Of a stretch of DNA of 64,000 bases, positions 1 through 11,222 are shown piece after piece. The notes below the pieces were generated by a model. It saw nothing but the letters and a program-made list of their open reading frames with translations, was not told where the DNA came from and searched no databases. The stretch lies in contig NC_050101.1 in the NCBI RefSeq assembly GCF_902167145.1, positions 112,807,789 through 112,871,788 on the forward strand. Direction: 5' to 3'. Position 1 is the stretch's first letter. Every line of letters starts with the position of its first letter. The stretch comes from Zea mays. Taxonomy: Eukaryota; Streptophyta; Magnoliopsida; Poales; Poaceae. The translations under genes were made by a program, and so were the position numbers.

Positions 1-677
1 GCACAGCTATCGGTGTGGCATGGATTCTGCTGACGTTGTCTTGCTTCCGTAGGAGGTTGAGAGCAATCCTACGTCATGGGCACACGCGGGGAACCATCAT
101 TACCTGTTACCAGAGTAATCTTAGATGGGACACCGGTCTTGTTCCTTCATAGCCTGAGGCAGCTAGCTAGGAGAAGGGTAATGATGTATCCCCTGTAGCA
201 TAGTCGGTCTGAGGCCCAGGTCGGGCGAGGCGAAGACTTCTCTCGAGGTCGAGACTGGGCTCGGGCGGGGTTGTGACTCCTCCCGAGGCTGAGGCCGAGG
301 CCTGGGGTCGGGCGAGGCGGAGATCTTCTTCCGAGGCCGAGGCTGAGGCCGAGGCCTGAGGTCGGGCGAGGCGGAGCTCCTTGTTGCGCCCGAGGCCGAA
401 CTCGTGGGAGATCGTGACTCAGTTTTATCCTGGTGGTTGGCACGGTAGCCGGAGCGGGGTGAACGGTGCTGTTTTCCTGTCAGATCGGTCAGTAAAGGGG
501 CGAAGTGACTGTGGTCACTTCGACCTTGCCGACTGAGGCACACATGTCAGGATAAGGTGCCAGGCAATCCCCGCAATAAATGCGCACGCGATACGGTCGG
601 CTGGTAAGGCGATTTGGCCAAAGTCGCTGCACGACAAAGTCTGCCCAAGCTAGGCTCCAGGCGAGCCGAGGGCGCGC
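1..677 (-). repeat. 3' LTR of the Tat element, outer part (truncated by window edge)
   Basis: Position 1 aligns with about 31764 in the right LTR, so roughly 430 bp of this LTR lie outside the window. It is GC-rich, with repeated gaggccgagg-type words whose copy number differs from the right LTR. It is interrupted at 677/678 by the Ji-like copia element. The last five bases (673-677, CGCGC) are the target duplication. Confidence 0.88.
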
Positions 678-1949
678 TGAAAGGGAAATGTGCCCTTGGG
701 CCATTTCTATGTATTTTGGTGATTGAGTGCCAACACATGTGCTTAATTGGGAATTTATGTACATGGATGAACAAGGTGAAAATCATGAAGTAAAGGTATG
801 TTTCTAAGCCTTAGTACATTGGTTTTGAGTACTAATATGTTTGTCTAAGTGTTAGAAACAGAAAGAAGAAGAATAGAGAAAAGGAGAAGGGACTTGGCTG
901 TGTGCTGCCAAGACCCAGCTCGGTCTGGAGCACCGGACTGTCCGGTGTGCACCGGACAGTGTCCGGTGCGCCAGGCTGGCGCAACTCGAACTGGCCGCTC
1001 TCGGGAAATTGGCCGGCGGCGTACGGCTAAAATTCACCGGACTGTCCGGTGTGCACCGGACTGTCCGGTGAGCCAACGGTCGGCCGGGCCAACGGTCGGC
1101 CGCGCGATCGGCGCGCGACACGTGGCCGAGCCAACGGTCGGAAGACGGCACCGGACTGTCCGGTGTGCACCGGACATGTCCGGTGCGCCAACAGCGCCAG
1201 ATCTGCCAACGGTCTGCAACGGTCGTCTTCGCCGTTTAAGGAAACAAATCGGGCACCGGACAGTGTCCGGTGTGCACCGGACTGTCCGGTGCCCCCGACG
1301 ACAGAAGGCAAGGATGGCCTTCCGGATTTGCTCTCAACGGCTCCTAGCTGCCTTGGGGCTATAAAAGGAGCCCCTAGGCGCATGGAGGAGAGACACAAGC
1401 AACCTTTGAGCATTCTTGATCATCCACACTAAGTCTCTGCGCATTTGTTTGTGTTTCTAAGTGATTCGAGCTCTGTTCTAAGTGAGAACTCTGAGATAGT
1501 CTTGTGAGCTCGATTCTTGGCCGTGTGTGTGCGCTTTTGCTGTGGATTTGTGTGTGTTGCTTCCCTCCCTTACTCTGTGTTTCATTTGTGATCATATACT
1601 TGTAAGGGCAAGAGACTCCAATTTGTGGAGATTCCTTGCAAACGGGATAGTGAAAGGAAAACAAAACACCGTGGTATTCAAGTGGGTCTTTGGACCGCTT
1701 GAGAGGGGTTGATTGCAACCCTCGTCCGTTGGGACGCCACAACGTGGAGTAGGCAAGCGTTGGTCTTGGCCGAACCACGGGATAAAACCACTGTGTCACT
1801 CTGTGCTTGATTCTCTTGTGGTACTGTGTTTTGTTGAGACTTCACCTTAGCCACTTGGCAATAATCGTGCTAACACTTAACAAGTTTTTGTGGCTTAAGT
1901 TTGAAGTTTTTACAGGATCACCTATTCACCCCCCCTCTAGGTGCTCTCA
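678..1949 (+). repeat. 5' LTR of the Ji-like element
   Basis: This 1272-bp LTR holds promoter and regulatory sequence. A GC-rich block (about 930-1295) carries many short palindromes built on CACCGGAC and GTCCGGTG, a published Sirevirus LTR feature. A TATA box at 1360-1366 sits inside a short inverted repeat (ggggct ... agcccc). The 3' end is the CT-rich cacccccc tract followed by ctctaggtgctctca. Confidence 0.95.
1360..1366 (+). promoter_or_regulatory. TATA box of the Ji-like LTR promoter
   Basis: The sequence tataaaa lies just downstream of the palindrome cluster and about 640 bp upstream of the gag ATG. The copy in the 3' LTR is at 9067-9073 and could fire outward into flanking DNA. Confidence 0.7.
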
Positions 1950-1951
1950 AT

Positions 1952-1963
1952 TGGTATCAGAGC
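1952..1963 (+). promoter_or_regulatory. Primer binding site (initiator Met-tRNA)
   Basis: The sequence tggtatcagagc starts two bases after the LTR end. It complements the 3' end of plant initiator Met tRNA, the usual primer for Ty1/copia elements. Confidence 0.9.
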
Positions 1964-1999
1964 CGTTCTCTTCAAGAAAGGGACTAACCGCCCGAAGAG

Positions 2000-4378
2000 A
2001 TGGATCCTAAGGGGAAGGGAATTGTGATCAACGACAAGGAGAAGGAGTCCTTCGTCAACGAGCCAAGGGATGACAAGTCCAATGACTCAGGCTCGGGCCA
2101 CAAGCGAAGAGATGGGAAGAAGAAGAAGACAAGACGCATCAAGGAGATCGTCTACTACGACAGCGATGAGTCCTCTTCTTCCCAAAAGGACGACGACTAC
2201 GACAAACAAAGAAAACCGGTTAATTCGAACTTTTCTTTTGATTACTCTCGTATTCCGCAAAGTTCACATTCTCATTTGCTCTCCATTCCACTCGGCAAGC
2301 CCCCACACTTTGATGGAGAGGACTACGGATTTTGGAGCCACAAAATGCGTAGTCACCTATTCTCTCTCCATCCTAGTATATGGGAGATTGTAGAGAGTGG
2401 AATGCATTTTGATAGTTCGGATAGTCCCATGTTCATTAATGAACAAATTCATAAGAATGCACAAGCTACTACTGTTCTTCTAGCTTCCTTGTGCAGGAAT
2501 GAATACCATAAGGTGAGCGGCTTGGATAACGCCAAGCAAATCTGGGACACCCTCAAGATTTCTCATGAGGGGAACGACGTCACCTTACTCACCAAGATGG
2601 AGTTGGTGGAGGGCGAGCTTGGACGGTTCGCAATGATAAGGGGCGAGGAGCCAACGCAAACATACAATCGGCTCAAGACCCTTATCAACAAGATAAGAAG
2701 CTACGGGAGCACGCGATGGACGGACCACGACGTCGTCCGCCTAATGCTAAGGTCATTTACCGTTCTTGATCCTCACTTGGTGAACAATATACGTGAAAAT
2801 CCCAGGTACACCAAGATGTCGCCCGAAGAAGTTCTTGGGAAATTTGTTAGCGGGCGAATGATGATCAAGGAGGCGAGATATGTGGACGACGCCTTGAATG
2901 GTCCGATCAACGAGCCGCAACCTCTCGCTCTCAAGGCAACACGAAGCAAGGAGGCGCTACCTAGCAAGGTGGCACAAATTGAGGCGGCCGGACTCAACGA
3001 TGAAGAGATGGCTCTCATCATCAAGAGATTCAAGACGGCGCTAAATGGTCGCAAGGGGCAGCCAAGCAAGACCAAGACCAAGGGGAAGCGCTCATGCTTC
3101 AAATGCGGTAAGCTTGGTCATTTTATCGCTAACTGTCCCGATAATGAAAGTGACCAGGAAAAGGGGAACAAAAGAGAAAAGAAGAAGCAATACAAGAAGG
3201 CAGAGGGCGAGGCGCATCTAGGAAAGGAGTGGGACTCGGATTGCTCCTCCTCCGACTCCGACAACGAAGGACTCGCCGCCACTGCCTTCAACAAATCGGC
3301 TCTCTTCCCCAACGAGCGTCTCACATGTCTTATGGCAAGGGAGAAGAAGGTGAGTACTCAAGACTCCACTTATGCTTCTTCTAGTGATAGTGAGTCTAGT
3401 GATGATGACATAGATTATTCATGCTTGTTCAAGGGCTTAGATAGATCTAAGATAGATAAAATCAATGAATTGATTGATGCATTGAATGAAAAGGATAGGC
3501 TTTTAGAAAAGCAGGAGGATTTATTGTATGATGAACATGATAAATTTGTAGAGGCACAAAAATCATATGCTTTAGAAGTAAAAAGAAATGAAATGCTTTC
3601 TTATGAACTATCTACTTGTCATGAAACCATTTCTACTTTACAAGGTGTTAACAATGATTTAAATGCTAAGTTAGAAGTAGCAAATAAATCTAATTCTTGT
3701 GTAGAACATGTTAAGATTTGCACTAGGTGTAAGGATTTCGATGTTGATGCCTGTAGTGAACATCTAGTTTTAATTTCCAAATTAAATAAGGAAGTGGCTA
3801 GTCTTAATGCCCAACTTAAGACTAGCAAGAATGAAGTTGATAAAATAAAATTTGCAAGGGATGCCTATACGGTTGGTAGACACCCCTCAATTAAGGATGG
3901 TCTTGGCTTCAAGAGAGAGGCCAAGAACTTAACAAGCCATAAGGCTCCCATCTTCGTCAAGGAGAAAGGGAAGGCCCCTATGGCTAGTAATGCTAAAAAG
4001 AACCATGCTTTTATGTATTATGATAGGAGAAATGCTAGAAATGCTTATAATGATTTTGATTCACATGTTTATGATTCTCATGCCATGTTTGCCTCTAGTT
4101 CTTCTTATAAGCATGATAGGGATATGCCTAGGAGAAATATTGCTCATGTGCCTAGAAAGAATGTTATTCATGCTCCTAGGAAAGTAGTGAATGAACCTTC
4201 TATAATTTATTGTGCTTTAAACACTTCCTTTGCTATTTGTAGAAAGGATAGGAAAATAGTTGCTAGGAAGTTAGGGGCAAAATGCAAGGGAGACAGGACT
4301 TGCATTTGGGTCCCTAAGGACATTTGTGCTAACCTTGCAGGACCCAACATGAGTTGGGTACCTAAGACCCAAGCCTAA
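2000..4378 (+). CDS. Gag polyprotein of the Ji-like Sirevirus
   Basis: This 792-aa Gag forms the cytoplasmic particle that packages element RNA. The ATG at 2000 is the first after the PBS. The N-terminus is Lys/Asp/Ser-rich and hydrophilic. It is followed by a copia Gag core (UBN2-like, about residues 90-300, with the words [11 protein letters not shown] and [10 protein letters not shown]), then one zinc knuckle near residue 366 ([14 protein letters not shown]). After that comes an acidic Ser-rich stretch and a long coiled-coil-like tail rich in Lys, Glu and Leu. The C-terminal extension is typical of Sireviruses, whose Gag is much longer than that of other plant copia elements. The TAA at 4376-4378 ends the frame, and pol continues in the +1 frame. 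No internal stop is present. Confidence 0.93.
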   Translation: MDPKGKGIVINDKEKESFVNEPRDDKSNDSGSGHKRRDGKKKKTRRIKEIVYYDSDESSSSQKDDDYDKQRKPVNSNFSFDYSRIPQSSHSHLLSIPLGKPPHFDGEDYGFWSHKMRSHLFSLHPSIWEIVESGMHFDSSDSPMFINEQIHKNAQATTVLLASLCRNEYHKVSGLDNAKQIWDTLKISHEGNDVTLLTKMELVEGELGRFAMIRGEEPTQTYNRLKTLINKIRSYGSTRWTDHDVVRLMLRSFTVLDPHLVNNIRENPRYTKMSPEEVLGKFVSGRMMIKEARYVDDALNGPINEPQPLALKATRSKEALPSKVAQIEAAGLNDEEMALIIKRFKTALNGRKGQPSKTKTKGKRSCFKCGKLGHFIANCPDNESDQEKGNKREKKKQYKKAEGEAHLGKEWDSDCSSSDSDNEGLAATAFNKSALFPNERLTCLMAREKKVSTQDSTYASSSDSESSDDDIDYSCLFKGLDRSKIDKINELIDALNEKDRLLEKQEDLLYDEHDKFVEAQKSYALEVKRNEMLSYELSTCHETISTLQGVNNDLNAKLEVANKSNSCVEHVKICTRCKDFDVDACSEHLVLISKLNKEVASLNAQLKTSKNEVDKIKFARDAYTVGRHPSIKDGLGFKREAKNLTSHKAPIFVKEKGKAPMASNAKKNHAFMYYDRRNARNAYNDFDSHVYDSHAMFASSSSYKHDRDMPRRNIAHVPRKNVIHAPRKVVNEPSIIYCALNTSFAICRKDRKIVARKLGAKCKGDRTCIWVPKDICANLAGPNMSWVPKTQA

Positions 4379-4385
4379 ATTTGCC

Positions 4386-7300
4386 TTGCAGGTTTATGCA
4401 TCCGGGGGTTCAAGCTGGATTATTGACAGCGGATGCACAAACCATATGACGGGGGAGAAGAAGATGTTCACCTCCTACGTCAAAAATAAGGATTCCCAAG
4501 ATTCAATTATATTCGGTGATGGGAATCAAGGCAAGGTAAAAGGGCTAGGTAAAATTGCAATTTCTAATGAGCATTCTATATCAAATGTATTCTTAGTGGA
4601 GAGTCTTGGATATAATTTGCTATCTGTCAGTCAATTATGTCAAATGGGATATAATTGTTTATTTACAAATGTAGATGTGTCTGTCTTTAGAAGAAGTGAT
4701 GGTTCACTAGCTTTTAAGGGTGTATTAGACGGCAAACTTTATTTAGTTGATTTTGCAAAAGAAGAGGCCGGTCTAGATGCATGCTTAATGGCTAAGACTT
4801 GCATGGGCTGGCTGTGGCATCGCCGCTTAGCACATGTGGGGATGAAGAACCTCCACAAGCTTCTAAAGGGAGAACATGTGATAGGTCTAACCAATGTTCA
4901 TTTCGAAAAAGATAGACCTTGTGCAGCTTGTCAAGCAGGGAAACAGGTGGGAGGAGCGCATCACAGCAAGAATGTGATGACCACTTCAAGACCTCTGGAG
5001 CTGCTGCATATGGATCTCTTCGGACCCGTCGCCTATCTAAGCATAGGGGGAAGTAAGTATGGTCTAGTTATTGTTGATGACTTTTCCCGCTTCACTTGGG
5101 TGTTCTTTTTGCAGGATAAGTCTGAAACCCAAGGGACCCTCAAGCGCTTCCTCAGGAGGGCTCAAAATGAGTTTGAGCTCAAAGTGAAAAAGATAAGAAG
5201 CGACAACGGGTCCGAGTTCAAGAACCTTCAAGTGGAGGAGTTCCTTGAAGAGGAAGGGATCAAGCACGAGTTCTCCGCTCCCTACACACCACAGCAAAAT
5301 GGTGTGGTAGAGAGGAAGAACAGGACGCTCATCGACATGGCGAGGACGATGCTAGGAGAGTTCAAGACCCCCGAGTGCTTTTGGACGGAAGCCGTGAACA
5401 CGGCGTGCCACGCCATCAACAGGGTCTACCTTCATCGCCTCCTCAAGAAGACGTCGTATGAGCTACTAACCGGTAACAAACCCAATGTATCGTACTTTCG
5501 TGTATTTGGGAGTAAATGCTACATTCTAGTAAAGAAGGGTAGAAATTCTAAGTTTGCTCCCAAAGCTGTAGAAGGGTTTTTATTAGGTTATGACTCAAAT
5601 ACAAAGGCGTATAGAGTCTTCAACAAATCATCGGGTTTGGTTGAAGTCTCTAGCGACGTTGTATTTGATGAGACTAATGGCTCTCCAAGAGAGCAAGTTG
5701 TTGATTGTGATGATGTAGATGAAGAAGATGTTCCAACGGCCGCTATACGGACCATGGCGATTGGAGAAGTACGGCCACAGGAACAAGATGAACGAGATCA
5801 ACCTTCTTCCTCAACTATGGTGCATCCCCCAACCAAAGATGACGAACAGGTACCTCAAGTGGAGGCGCTTGATCAAGGGGGAACACAAGATAATCAAGTG
5901 ATGGAGGAAGAAGTGCAACCGGCACCTCCAACCCAAGTTCGAGCAATGATTCAAAGGGATCATCCCGTCGACCAAATTCTGGGTGACATTAGCAAGGGAG
6001 TAACTACTCGATCTCGATTAGTTAATTTTTGTGAGCATTACTCCTTTGTCTCTTCTATTGAGCCTTTCAGGGTAGAAGAGGCCTTGCTAGATCCGGACTG
6101 GGTGTTGGCCATGCAAGAGGAGTTAAACAATTTCAAGCGCAATGAAGTTTGGACACTGGTGCCTCGTCCGAAGCAAAATGTTGTGGGAACCAAGTGGGTG
6201 TTCCGCAACAAACAGGACGAGCACGGGGTGGTGACGAGAAACAAGGCTCGACTTGTGGCAAAAGGTTATGCCCAAGTCGCAGGTTTGGATTTCGAGGAGA
6301 CTTTTGCTCCTGTGGCTAGGCTAGAATCAATTCGTATCTTGCTAGCATATGCCGCTCACCATTCTTTCAGGTTGTTTCAAATGGATGTGAAGAGCGCTTT
6401 CCTCAACGGGCCAATCAAGGAGGAGGTGTACGTGGAGCAACCCCCTGGCTTCGAGGATGAACGGTACCCCGACCATGTGTGTAAGCTCTCTAAGGCGCTC
6501 TATGGACTTAAGCAAGCCCCAAGAGCATGGTATGAATGCCTTAGAGATTTCTTAATTGCTAATGCTTTCAAGGTTGGGAAAGCCGATCCAACTCTTTTTA
6601 CTAAGACTTGTAATGGTGATTTGTTTGTGTGCCAAATTTATGTCGATGACATAATATTTGGTTCTACTAACCAAAAGTCTTGTGAAGAGTTTAGCAGGGT
6701 GATGACGCAGAAATTCGAGATGTCGATGATGGGCGAGTTGAACTACTTCCTTGGGTTCCAAGTGAAGCAACTCAAGGACGGCACCTTCATCTCCCAAACG
6801 AAGTACACGCAAGATCTGCTAAAGCGGTTTGGGATGAAGGACGCCAAGCCCGCAAAGACGCCAATGGGGACAGACGGACACACCGACCTCAACAAAGGAG
6901 GTAAGTCCGTTGATCAAAAAGCATACCGGTCAATGATAGGTTCTTTGCTTTACTTATGTGCTAGTAGACCGGATATTATGCTTAGCGTGTGCATGTGTGC
7001 TAGATTTCAATCCGATCCTAAGGAGTGTCACTTAGTGGCGGTGAAGCGAATTCTTAGATATTTGGTTGCTACGCCTTGCTTCGGGCTCTGGTATCCAAAA
7101 GGGTCTACCTTTGACTTAGTTGGATACTCAGACTCCGACTATGCTGGATGTAAGGTCGATAGGAAGAGTACATCGGGGACGTGCCAATTCTTAGGAAGGT
7201 CCCTGGTGTCATGGAACTCTAAGAAACAAACATCCGTTGCCCTATCCACCGCTGAGGCCGAGTACGTTGCCGCAGGTCAGTGTTGCGCGCAACTACTTTG

Positions 7301-7592
7301 GATGAGGCAAACCCTCAGGGACTTTGGCTACAATCTGAGCAAAGTCCCACTCCTATGTGACAATGAGAGTGCTATCCGCATGGCGGAGAATCCTGTTGAA
7401 CACAGCCGCACAAAGCACATAGACATCCGGCATCACTTTTTGAGAGACCACCAGCAAAAGGGAGATATCGAAGTGTTTCATGTTAGCACCGAGAACCAGC
7501 TAGCCGATATCTTCACTAAGCCTCTAGATGAGAAGACCTTTTGCAGGTTGCGTAGTGAGCTAAATGTCTTAGATTCGCGGAACCTGGATTGA
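4386..7592 (+). CDS. Pol polyprotein (protease, integrase, reverse transcriptase, RNase H) of the Ji-like Sirevirus
   Basis: This is an open frame of about 1068 residues with the Ty1/copia domain order. The protease active site DSG is at residues 14-16. The integrase HHCC region includes [14 protein letters not shown] near 140. The catalytic integrase triad is D210 (HMDLFGP), D273 (SDNGSEF) and E309 (VVERKN), with the canonical 35-residue spacing between the last two. The RT YVDD box is at 752-755. The RNase H domain, with GYSDSDYAG and ALSTAEAEY, lies near 910-960. All catalytic motifs are present. There is no good ATG at the start; the frame is open back to 4353 and is +1 to gag, so expression needs a frameshift or a spliced RNA. 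The sequence before the first codons (tttgccttgcag|gt) looks like a 3' splice site. Confidence 0.93.
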   Translation: MQVYASGGSSWIIDSGCTNHMTGEKKMFTSYVKNKDSQDSIIFGDGNQGKVKGLGKIAISNEHSISNVFLVESLGYNLLSVSQLCQMGYNCLFTNVDVSVFRRSDGSLAFKGVLDGKLYLVDFAKEEAGLDACLMAKTCMGWLWHRRLAHVGMKNLHKLLKGEHVIGLTNVHFEKDRPCAACQAGKQVGGAHHSKNVMTTSRPLELLHMDLFGPVAYLSIGGSKYGLVIVDDFSRFTWVFFLQDKSETQGTLKRFLRRAQNEFELKVKKIRSDNGSEFKNLQVEEFLEEEGIKHEFSAPYTPQQNGVVERKNRTLIDMARTMLGEFKTPECFWTEAVNTACHAINRVYLHRLLKKTSYELLTGNKPNVSYFRVFGSKCYILVKKGRNSKFAPKAVEGFLLGYDSNTKAYRVFNKSSGLVEVSSDVVFDETNGSPREQVVDCDDVDEEDVPTAAIRTMAIGEVRPQEQDERDQPSSSTMVHPPTKDDEQVPQVEALDQGGTQDNQVMEEEVQPAPPTQVRAMIQRDHPVDQILGDISKGVTTRSRLVNFCEHYSFVSSIEPFRVEEALLDPDWVLAMQEELNNFKRNEVWTLVPRPKQNVVGTKWVFRNKQDEHGVVTRNKARLVAKGYAQVAGLDFEETFAPVARLESIRILLAYAAHHSFRLFQMDVKSAFLNGPIKEEVYVEQPPGFEDERYPDHVCKLSKALYGLKQAPRAWYECLRDFLIANAFKVGKADPTLFTKTCNGDLFVCQIYVDDIIFGSTNQKSCEEFSRVMTQKFEMSMMGELNYFLGFQVKQLKDGTFISQTKYTQDLLKRFGMKDAKPAKTPMGTDGHTDLNKGGKSVDQKAYRSMIGSLLYLCASRPDIMLSVCMCARFQSDPKECHLVAVKRILRYLVATPCFGLWYPKGSTFDLVGYSDSDYAGCKVDRKSTSGTCQFLGRSLVSWNSKKQTSVALSTAEAEYVAAGQCCAQLLWMRQTLRDFGYNLSKVPLLCDNESAIRMAENPVEHSRTKHIDIRHHFLRDHQQKGDIEVFHVSTENQLADIFTKPLDEKTFCRLRSELNVLDSRNLD

Positions 7593-8384
7593 ATTGTAGC
7601 ATACATGTAGTTATGCTTTTGATCATGTTCCTTTGTGCATTATGTTGCTTATTATGGTGCTCAAGTTGTACAAACACTCCCTGGACCTCACAAGTCCGTT
7701 GCAAAGTGATGCACATGTGTAGGGGGAGATGTGTTACAACTTGACCCTTTGAGACTAACCATGTGCTTGAGTTTGATAATTTAGTCTCGAAGGAGGATTG
7801 AAAGGGAAAAGGTGGACTTGGACCATGAAAGACTTCCACTGCACTCCGATGAGAGGGTAACTAATTCCAAGTTCATCTCATGAAATCTTATTGCCATTTG
7901 CTCTTAATTGAAGACTTTGGTGAGGCAATGGGGTTAACGGGCCAAGATTGATTCCGTTTTGGTGCTTGATGCCAAAGGGGGAGAAAATAAAGGCCAAAGT
8001 GATAAATGGATCAGCTACCACTTGAGAGATTTTGAAAATAGTAGAATAGAGTTTTTGTTTTAAAGCTTTTATTGTCTCTTATTGTCTCTATTTTCAAAAG
8101 TTGGCTTCTTGTGGGGAGAAGTGTTGATTATGGGAAAAAGGGGGAGTTTTTGAAATCTTTGATCAATCTCTTTTGGAATGACTCTCTTTATACTTCAACA
8201 TGTGTGTTTGACTTAGAGATAGAGATTTGAGTTTGATTTGCAAAAACAAACCAAGTGGTGGCAAAGGATGATCCATATATGCCAAAATTGAATAAAACCA
8301 ATTTGAGTTTTTATTTAAAGTGATTTTGCACTTGTTCTAGTTGCTTTATGGTGTGTTGGCATAAATCACCAAAAAGGGGGAGAT
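7593..8384 (+). other. 3' non-coding region with repeated polypurine tracts
   Basis: No env-like ORF is visible in these 790 bp. Four copies of an AGGGGGAG-type tract occur near 7721, 7977, 8140 and 8375. The last (8371-8383) abuts the 3' LTR and is the functional polypurine tract. Multiple such tracts are a published Sirevirus signature. Confidence 0.8.
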
Positions 8385-9656
8385 TGAAAGGGAAATGTGC
8401 CCTTGGGCCATTTCTATGTATTTTGGTGATTGAGTGCCAACACATGTGCTTAATTGGGAATTTATGTACATGGATGAACAAGGTGAAAATCATGAACTAA
8501 AGGTATGTTTCTAAGCCTTAGTACATTGGTTTTGAGTACTAATATGTTTGTCTAAGTGTTAGAAACAGAAAGAAGAAGAATAGAGAAAAGGAGAAGGGAC
8601 TTGGCTGTGTGCTGCCAAGACCCAGCTCGGTCTGGAGCACCGGACTGTCCGGTGTGCACCGGACAGTGTCCGGTGCGCCAGGCTGGCGCAACTCGAACTG
8701 GCCGCTCTCGGGAAATTGGCCGGCGGCGTACGGCTAAAATTCACCGGACTGTCCGGTGTGCACCGGACTGTCCGGTGAGCCAACGGTCGGCCGGGCCAAC
8801 GGTCGGCCGCGCGATCGGCGCGCGACACGTGGCCGAGCCAACGGTCGGAAGACGGCACCGGACTGTCCGGTGTGCACCGGACATGTCCGGTGCGCCAACA
8901 GCGCCAGATCTGCCAACGGTCTGCAACGGTCGTCTTCGCCGTTTAAGGAAACAAATCGGGCACCGGACAGTGTCCGGTGTGCACCGGACTGTCCGGTGCC
9001 CCCGACGACAGAAGGCAAGGATGGCCTTCCGGATTTGCTCTCAACGGCTCCTAGCTGCCTTGGGGCTATAAAAGGAGCCCCTAGGCGCATGGAGGAGAGA
9101 CACAAGCAACCTTTGAGCATTCTTGATCATCCACACTAAGTCTCTGCGCATTTGTTTGTGTTTCTAAGTGATTCGAGCTCTGTTCTAAGTGAGAACTCTG
9201 AGATAGTCTTGTGAGCTCGATTCTTGGCCGTGTGTGTGCGCTTTTGCTGTGGATTTGTGTGTGTTGCTTCCCTCCCTTACTCTGTGTTTCATTTGTGATC
9301 ATATACTTGTAAGGGCAAGAGACTCCAATTTGTGGAGATTCCTTGCAAACGGGATAGTGAAAGGAAAACAAAACACCGTGGTATTCAAGTGGGTCTTTGG
9401 ACCGCTTGAGAGGGGTTGATTGCAACCCTCGTCCGTTGGGACGCCACAACGTGGAGTAGGCAAGCGTTGGTCTTGGCCGAACCACGGGATAAAACCACTG
9501 TGTCACTCTGTGCTTGATTCTCTTGTGGTACTGTGTTTTGTTGAGACTTCACCTTAGCCACTTGGCAATAATCGTGCTAACACTTAACAAGTTTTTGTGG
9601 CTTAAGTTTGAAGTTTTTACAGGATCACCTATTCACCCCCCCTCTAGGTGCTCTCA
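8385..9656 (+). repeat. 3' LTR of the Ji-like element
   Basis: This has the same length as the 5' LTR (1272 bp), with a single difference seen at 8497. It ends at ctctca, followed directly by the CGCGC target duplication. Confidence 0.95.
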
Positions 9657-9869
9657 CGCGCTCATCGCCTGAGGGGACCCTTGGGCGAGGCGTGAATCCC
9701 TCCAAGACTACTGTTCCCGCCCGAGGCTGGGCTCGGATGAGGTCGCGTCCCTTGGTAGGCGTGGCCTTGACTTGAACCGCGCTTTATCAGCCGCGTATAG
9801 TTTGTTCTGAAGATGCTTTCCAGCCGGATTAAGGAGCATTGGGGGTACCCCTAATTACGGTACCTGACA
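9657..9869 (-). repeat. 3' LTR of the Tat element, inner part
   Basis: This continues the LTR interrupted at 677. It starts with the second CGCGC target copy (9657-9661) and ends ...CCTGACA at 9869. The right LTR has the same segment uninterrupted at 32418-32629, which proves the insertion junction. Confidence 0.88.
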
Positions 9870-9885
9870 GTAGCCCCCGAGCCTC
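9870..9885 (-). promoter_or_regulatory. Polypurine tract of the Tat element
   Basis: On the minus strand this reads gaggctcgggggctac and directly abuts the start of the 3' LTR (TGTCAGG...). It is the expected primer site for plus-strand DNA synthesis in this lineage. Confidence 0.7.
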
Positions 9886-11222
9886 AAAGGGAGTGCGGGC
9901 ACTCGCTTGGAGGTTCTACCGGATTTTTGCAAGGGGACCGACCCTTCTCGGTTATATTTTGTTCCGGTGGGTGCGCGCGAGCGCACCCGCCGGGTGTAGC
10001 CCCCGAGGCCTCGGAGGAGTGGTTTGACTCCTCTGAGCTCTTAATTTTTTGCGATGCCTCAGATGGCCTTGTCGTTCCCTCATCCGGTCTGGCCGTAGCC
10101 CGGGTGCACGGTCAGGCTTCGAGTTTTCACGCTGGTTTGTTGACGTGGTCAACAGTTCGGCCGTAGCCTGGTGCGAGAGCAGCCCCGAGCCTCTGCACGG
10201 AGCGAGAGGGCGATCAAGGACCGTCTCGACTTTTATTGTACGCCCCTTTGTCGCCTTTCCGCAAGGAGGAAGGGGGGAAGCGCCATGTTACCCTCGGGGG
10301 GCACCGAACATGGTGTTTCCAGTGAGTTGCTAGCGGGTGATCCGAGTGGACGCCCGAGCCCCGTTCGATAAGGGTCGGCTAGTGGCCCAGAGGCGCGCTC
10401 CAAAAGTACCTGTAGGTGATTTGCCGGACCCGGACCCATTTGATAGGGTCCGAGGGCTCGATGCCTCCCTCCGGTAGGATTCCATTACAAAATCGTTCCC
10501 ACTGGTCTCGGAAATGTCCTAGGGTACATCGGGAGCGTAGCCCGAGCCTCGGCCATGTAACGGACGTACCCAGGGTCATCCCTGACTCTGCGTGCTCTGG
10601 GGCGGCTGTCGAACCCTTCCGAGGGGCCAGCCTTAGAACCCCTGATCAGTAAAGGGCACGGAGCCCGAGTGCTCTGGGGCGGTTGCCGAACCCTGGAGGA
10701 CGCAACCTTCAAACCTCTGATCAGTACGAGGGCTCGGGGCCTGTTTCCTTCGCTAGGAAGGATCCTTTTTCGAAATATCCCCCTTTCCCGGTCCCTGTGG
10801 CAAGAGAGAGAGAGGGAAAGAAAAAGGACATGAATTTAAATAAGGTGGCGCACCTTTTTTTTACGCGGTCATTATGACGGAGACGAAACGGCGCCCGCTT
10901 CTCCTGCCGGAGGTGTCGCTTGCCCTGCCAAGGAGTTAACGCGATGGGACGGGTGATTCGTGGGGCGTCTGTTGCGTGCGCGAGCTGTTCGAGGAACAGA
11001 AAGACCGTTTCACCTTCAAGTTTGAATTCCGCGACGGGTTCGGGCGAAGCCTTGGGTGGATCTCGCCCGGGCCTTTATATACCCGGAAGAGGGGCCGGTG
11101 CTGGTTCTTTACCCTGCCATTTGCGCTTGCCCTCTTCTTTGGTTTCCGCAACCTAAGAGAGCAGACAGAAAAAAGGAAACCACCCACCTCATCCCTTCCG
11201 CCTCCACCACCTCCGTTCGTCG
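9886..11222 (+). other. Promoter and leader region of the Tat antisense ORF
   Basis: These 1.3 kb hold no convincing ORF. Two imperfect copies of a roughly 75-bp word (gtgctctggggcgg ... cctctgatcagta) lie at about 10588-10660 and 10668-10726. A TATA-like element follows at 11075. By position this is the 3' untranslated region of the sense transcript and the promoter of the antisense gene. Confidence 0.55.
11075..11081 (+). promoter_or_regulatory. TATA box of the Tat antisense ORF
   Basis: The sequence ttatata in a GC-rich setting lies 142 bp upstream of the ATG at 11223, a normal core-promoter spacing for a plant gene with a leader of about 110 nt. Confidence 0.55.

Larger units (their letters stand above)
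678..9656 (+). mobile_element. Ji-like Sirevirus (Ty1/copia, SIRE/Maximus lineage), apparently intact and very young
   Basis: This is a complete 8979-bp element: LTR 678-1949, PBS 1952-1963, gag, pol, a long 3' non-coding region, a polypurine tract and LTR 8385-9656. Both LTRs are 1272 bp, start TGAAAGGG and end CTCTCA. I found one mismatch between them (g790 versus c8497). It is flanked by CGCGC at 673-677 and 9657-9661, and the uninterrupted target is visible in the sister LTR near 32418. Gag and pol are both long and free of internal stops. At the rate usually used for maize LTRs (1.3e-8 per site per year) one difference implies about 30,000 years or less. Assignment to Ji rather than Opie or another Sirevirus is from memory of the LTR start. 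Confidence 0.93.

Noticed and set aside
849..1413. Several overlapping ORFs on both strands in the copia LTRs (repeated at 8556-9120, and similar ones at 22187-22800 and 30353-30990)
   Set aside because: They read Arg/Pro/Thr/Val-rich protein made by the accggac/gtccggtg palindromes in every frame. They exist only because the repeats lack stops.
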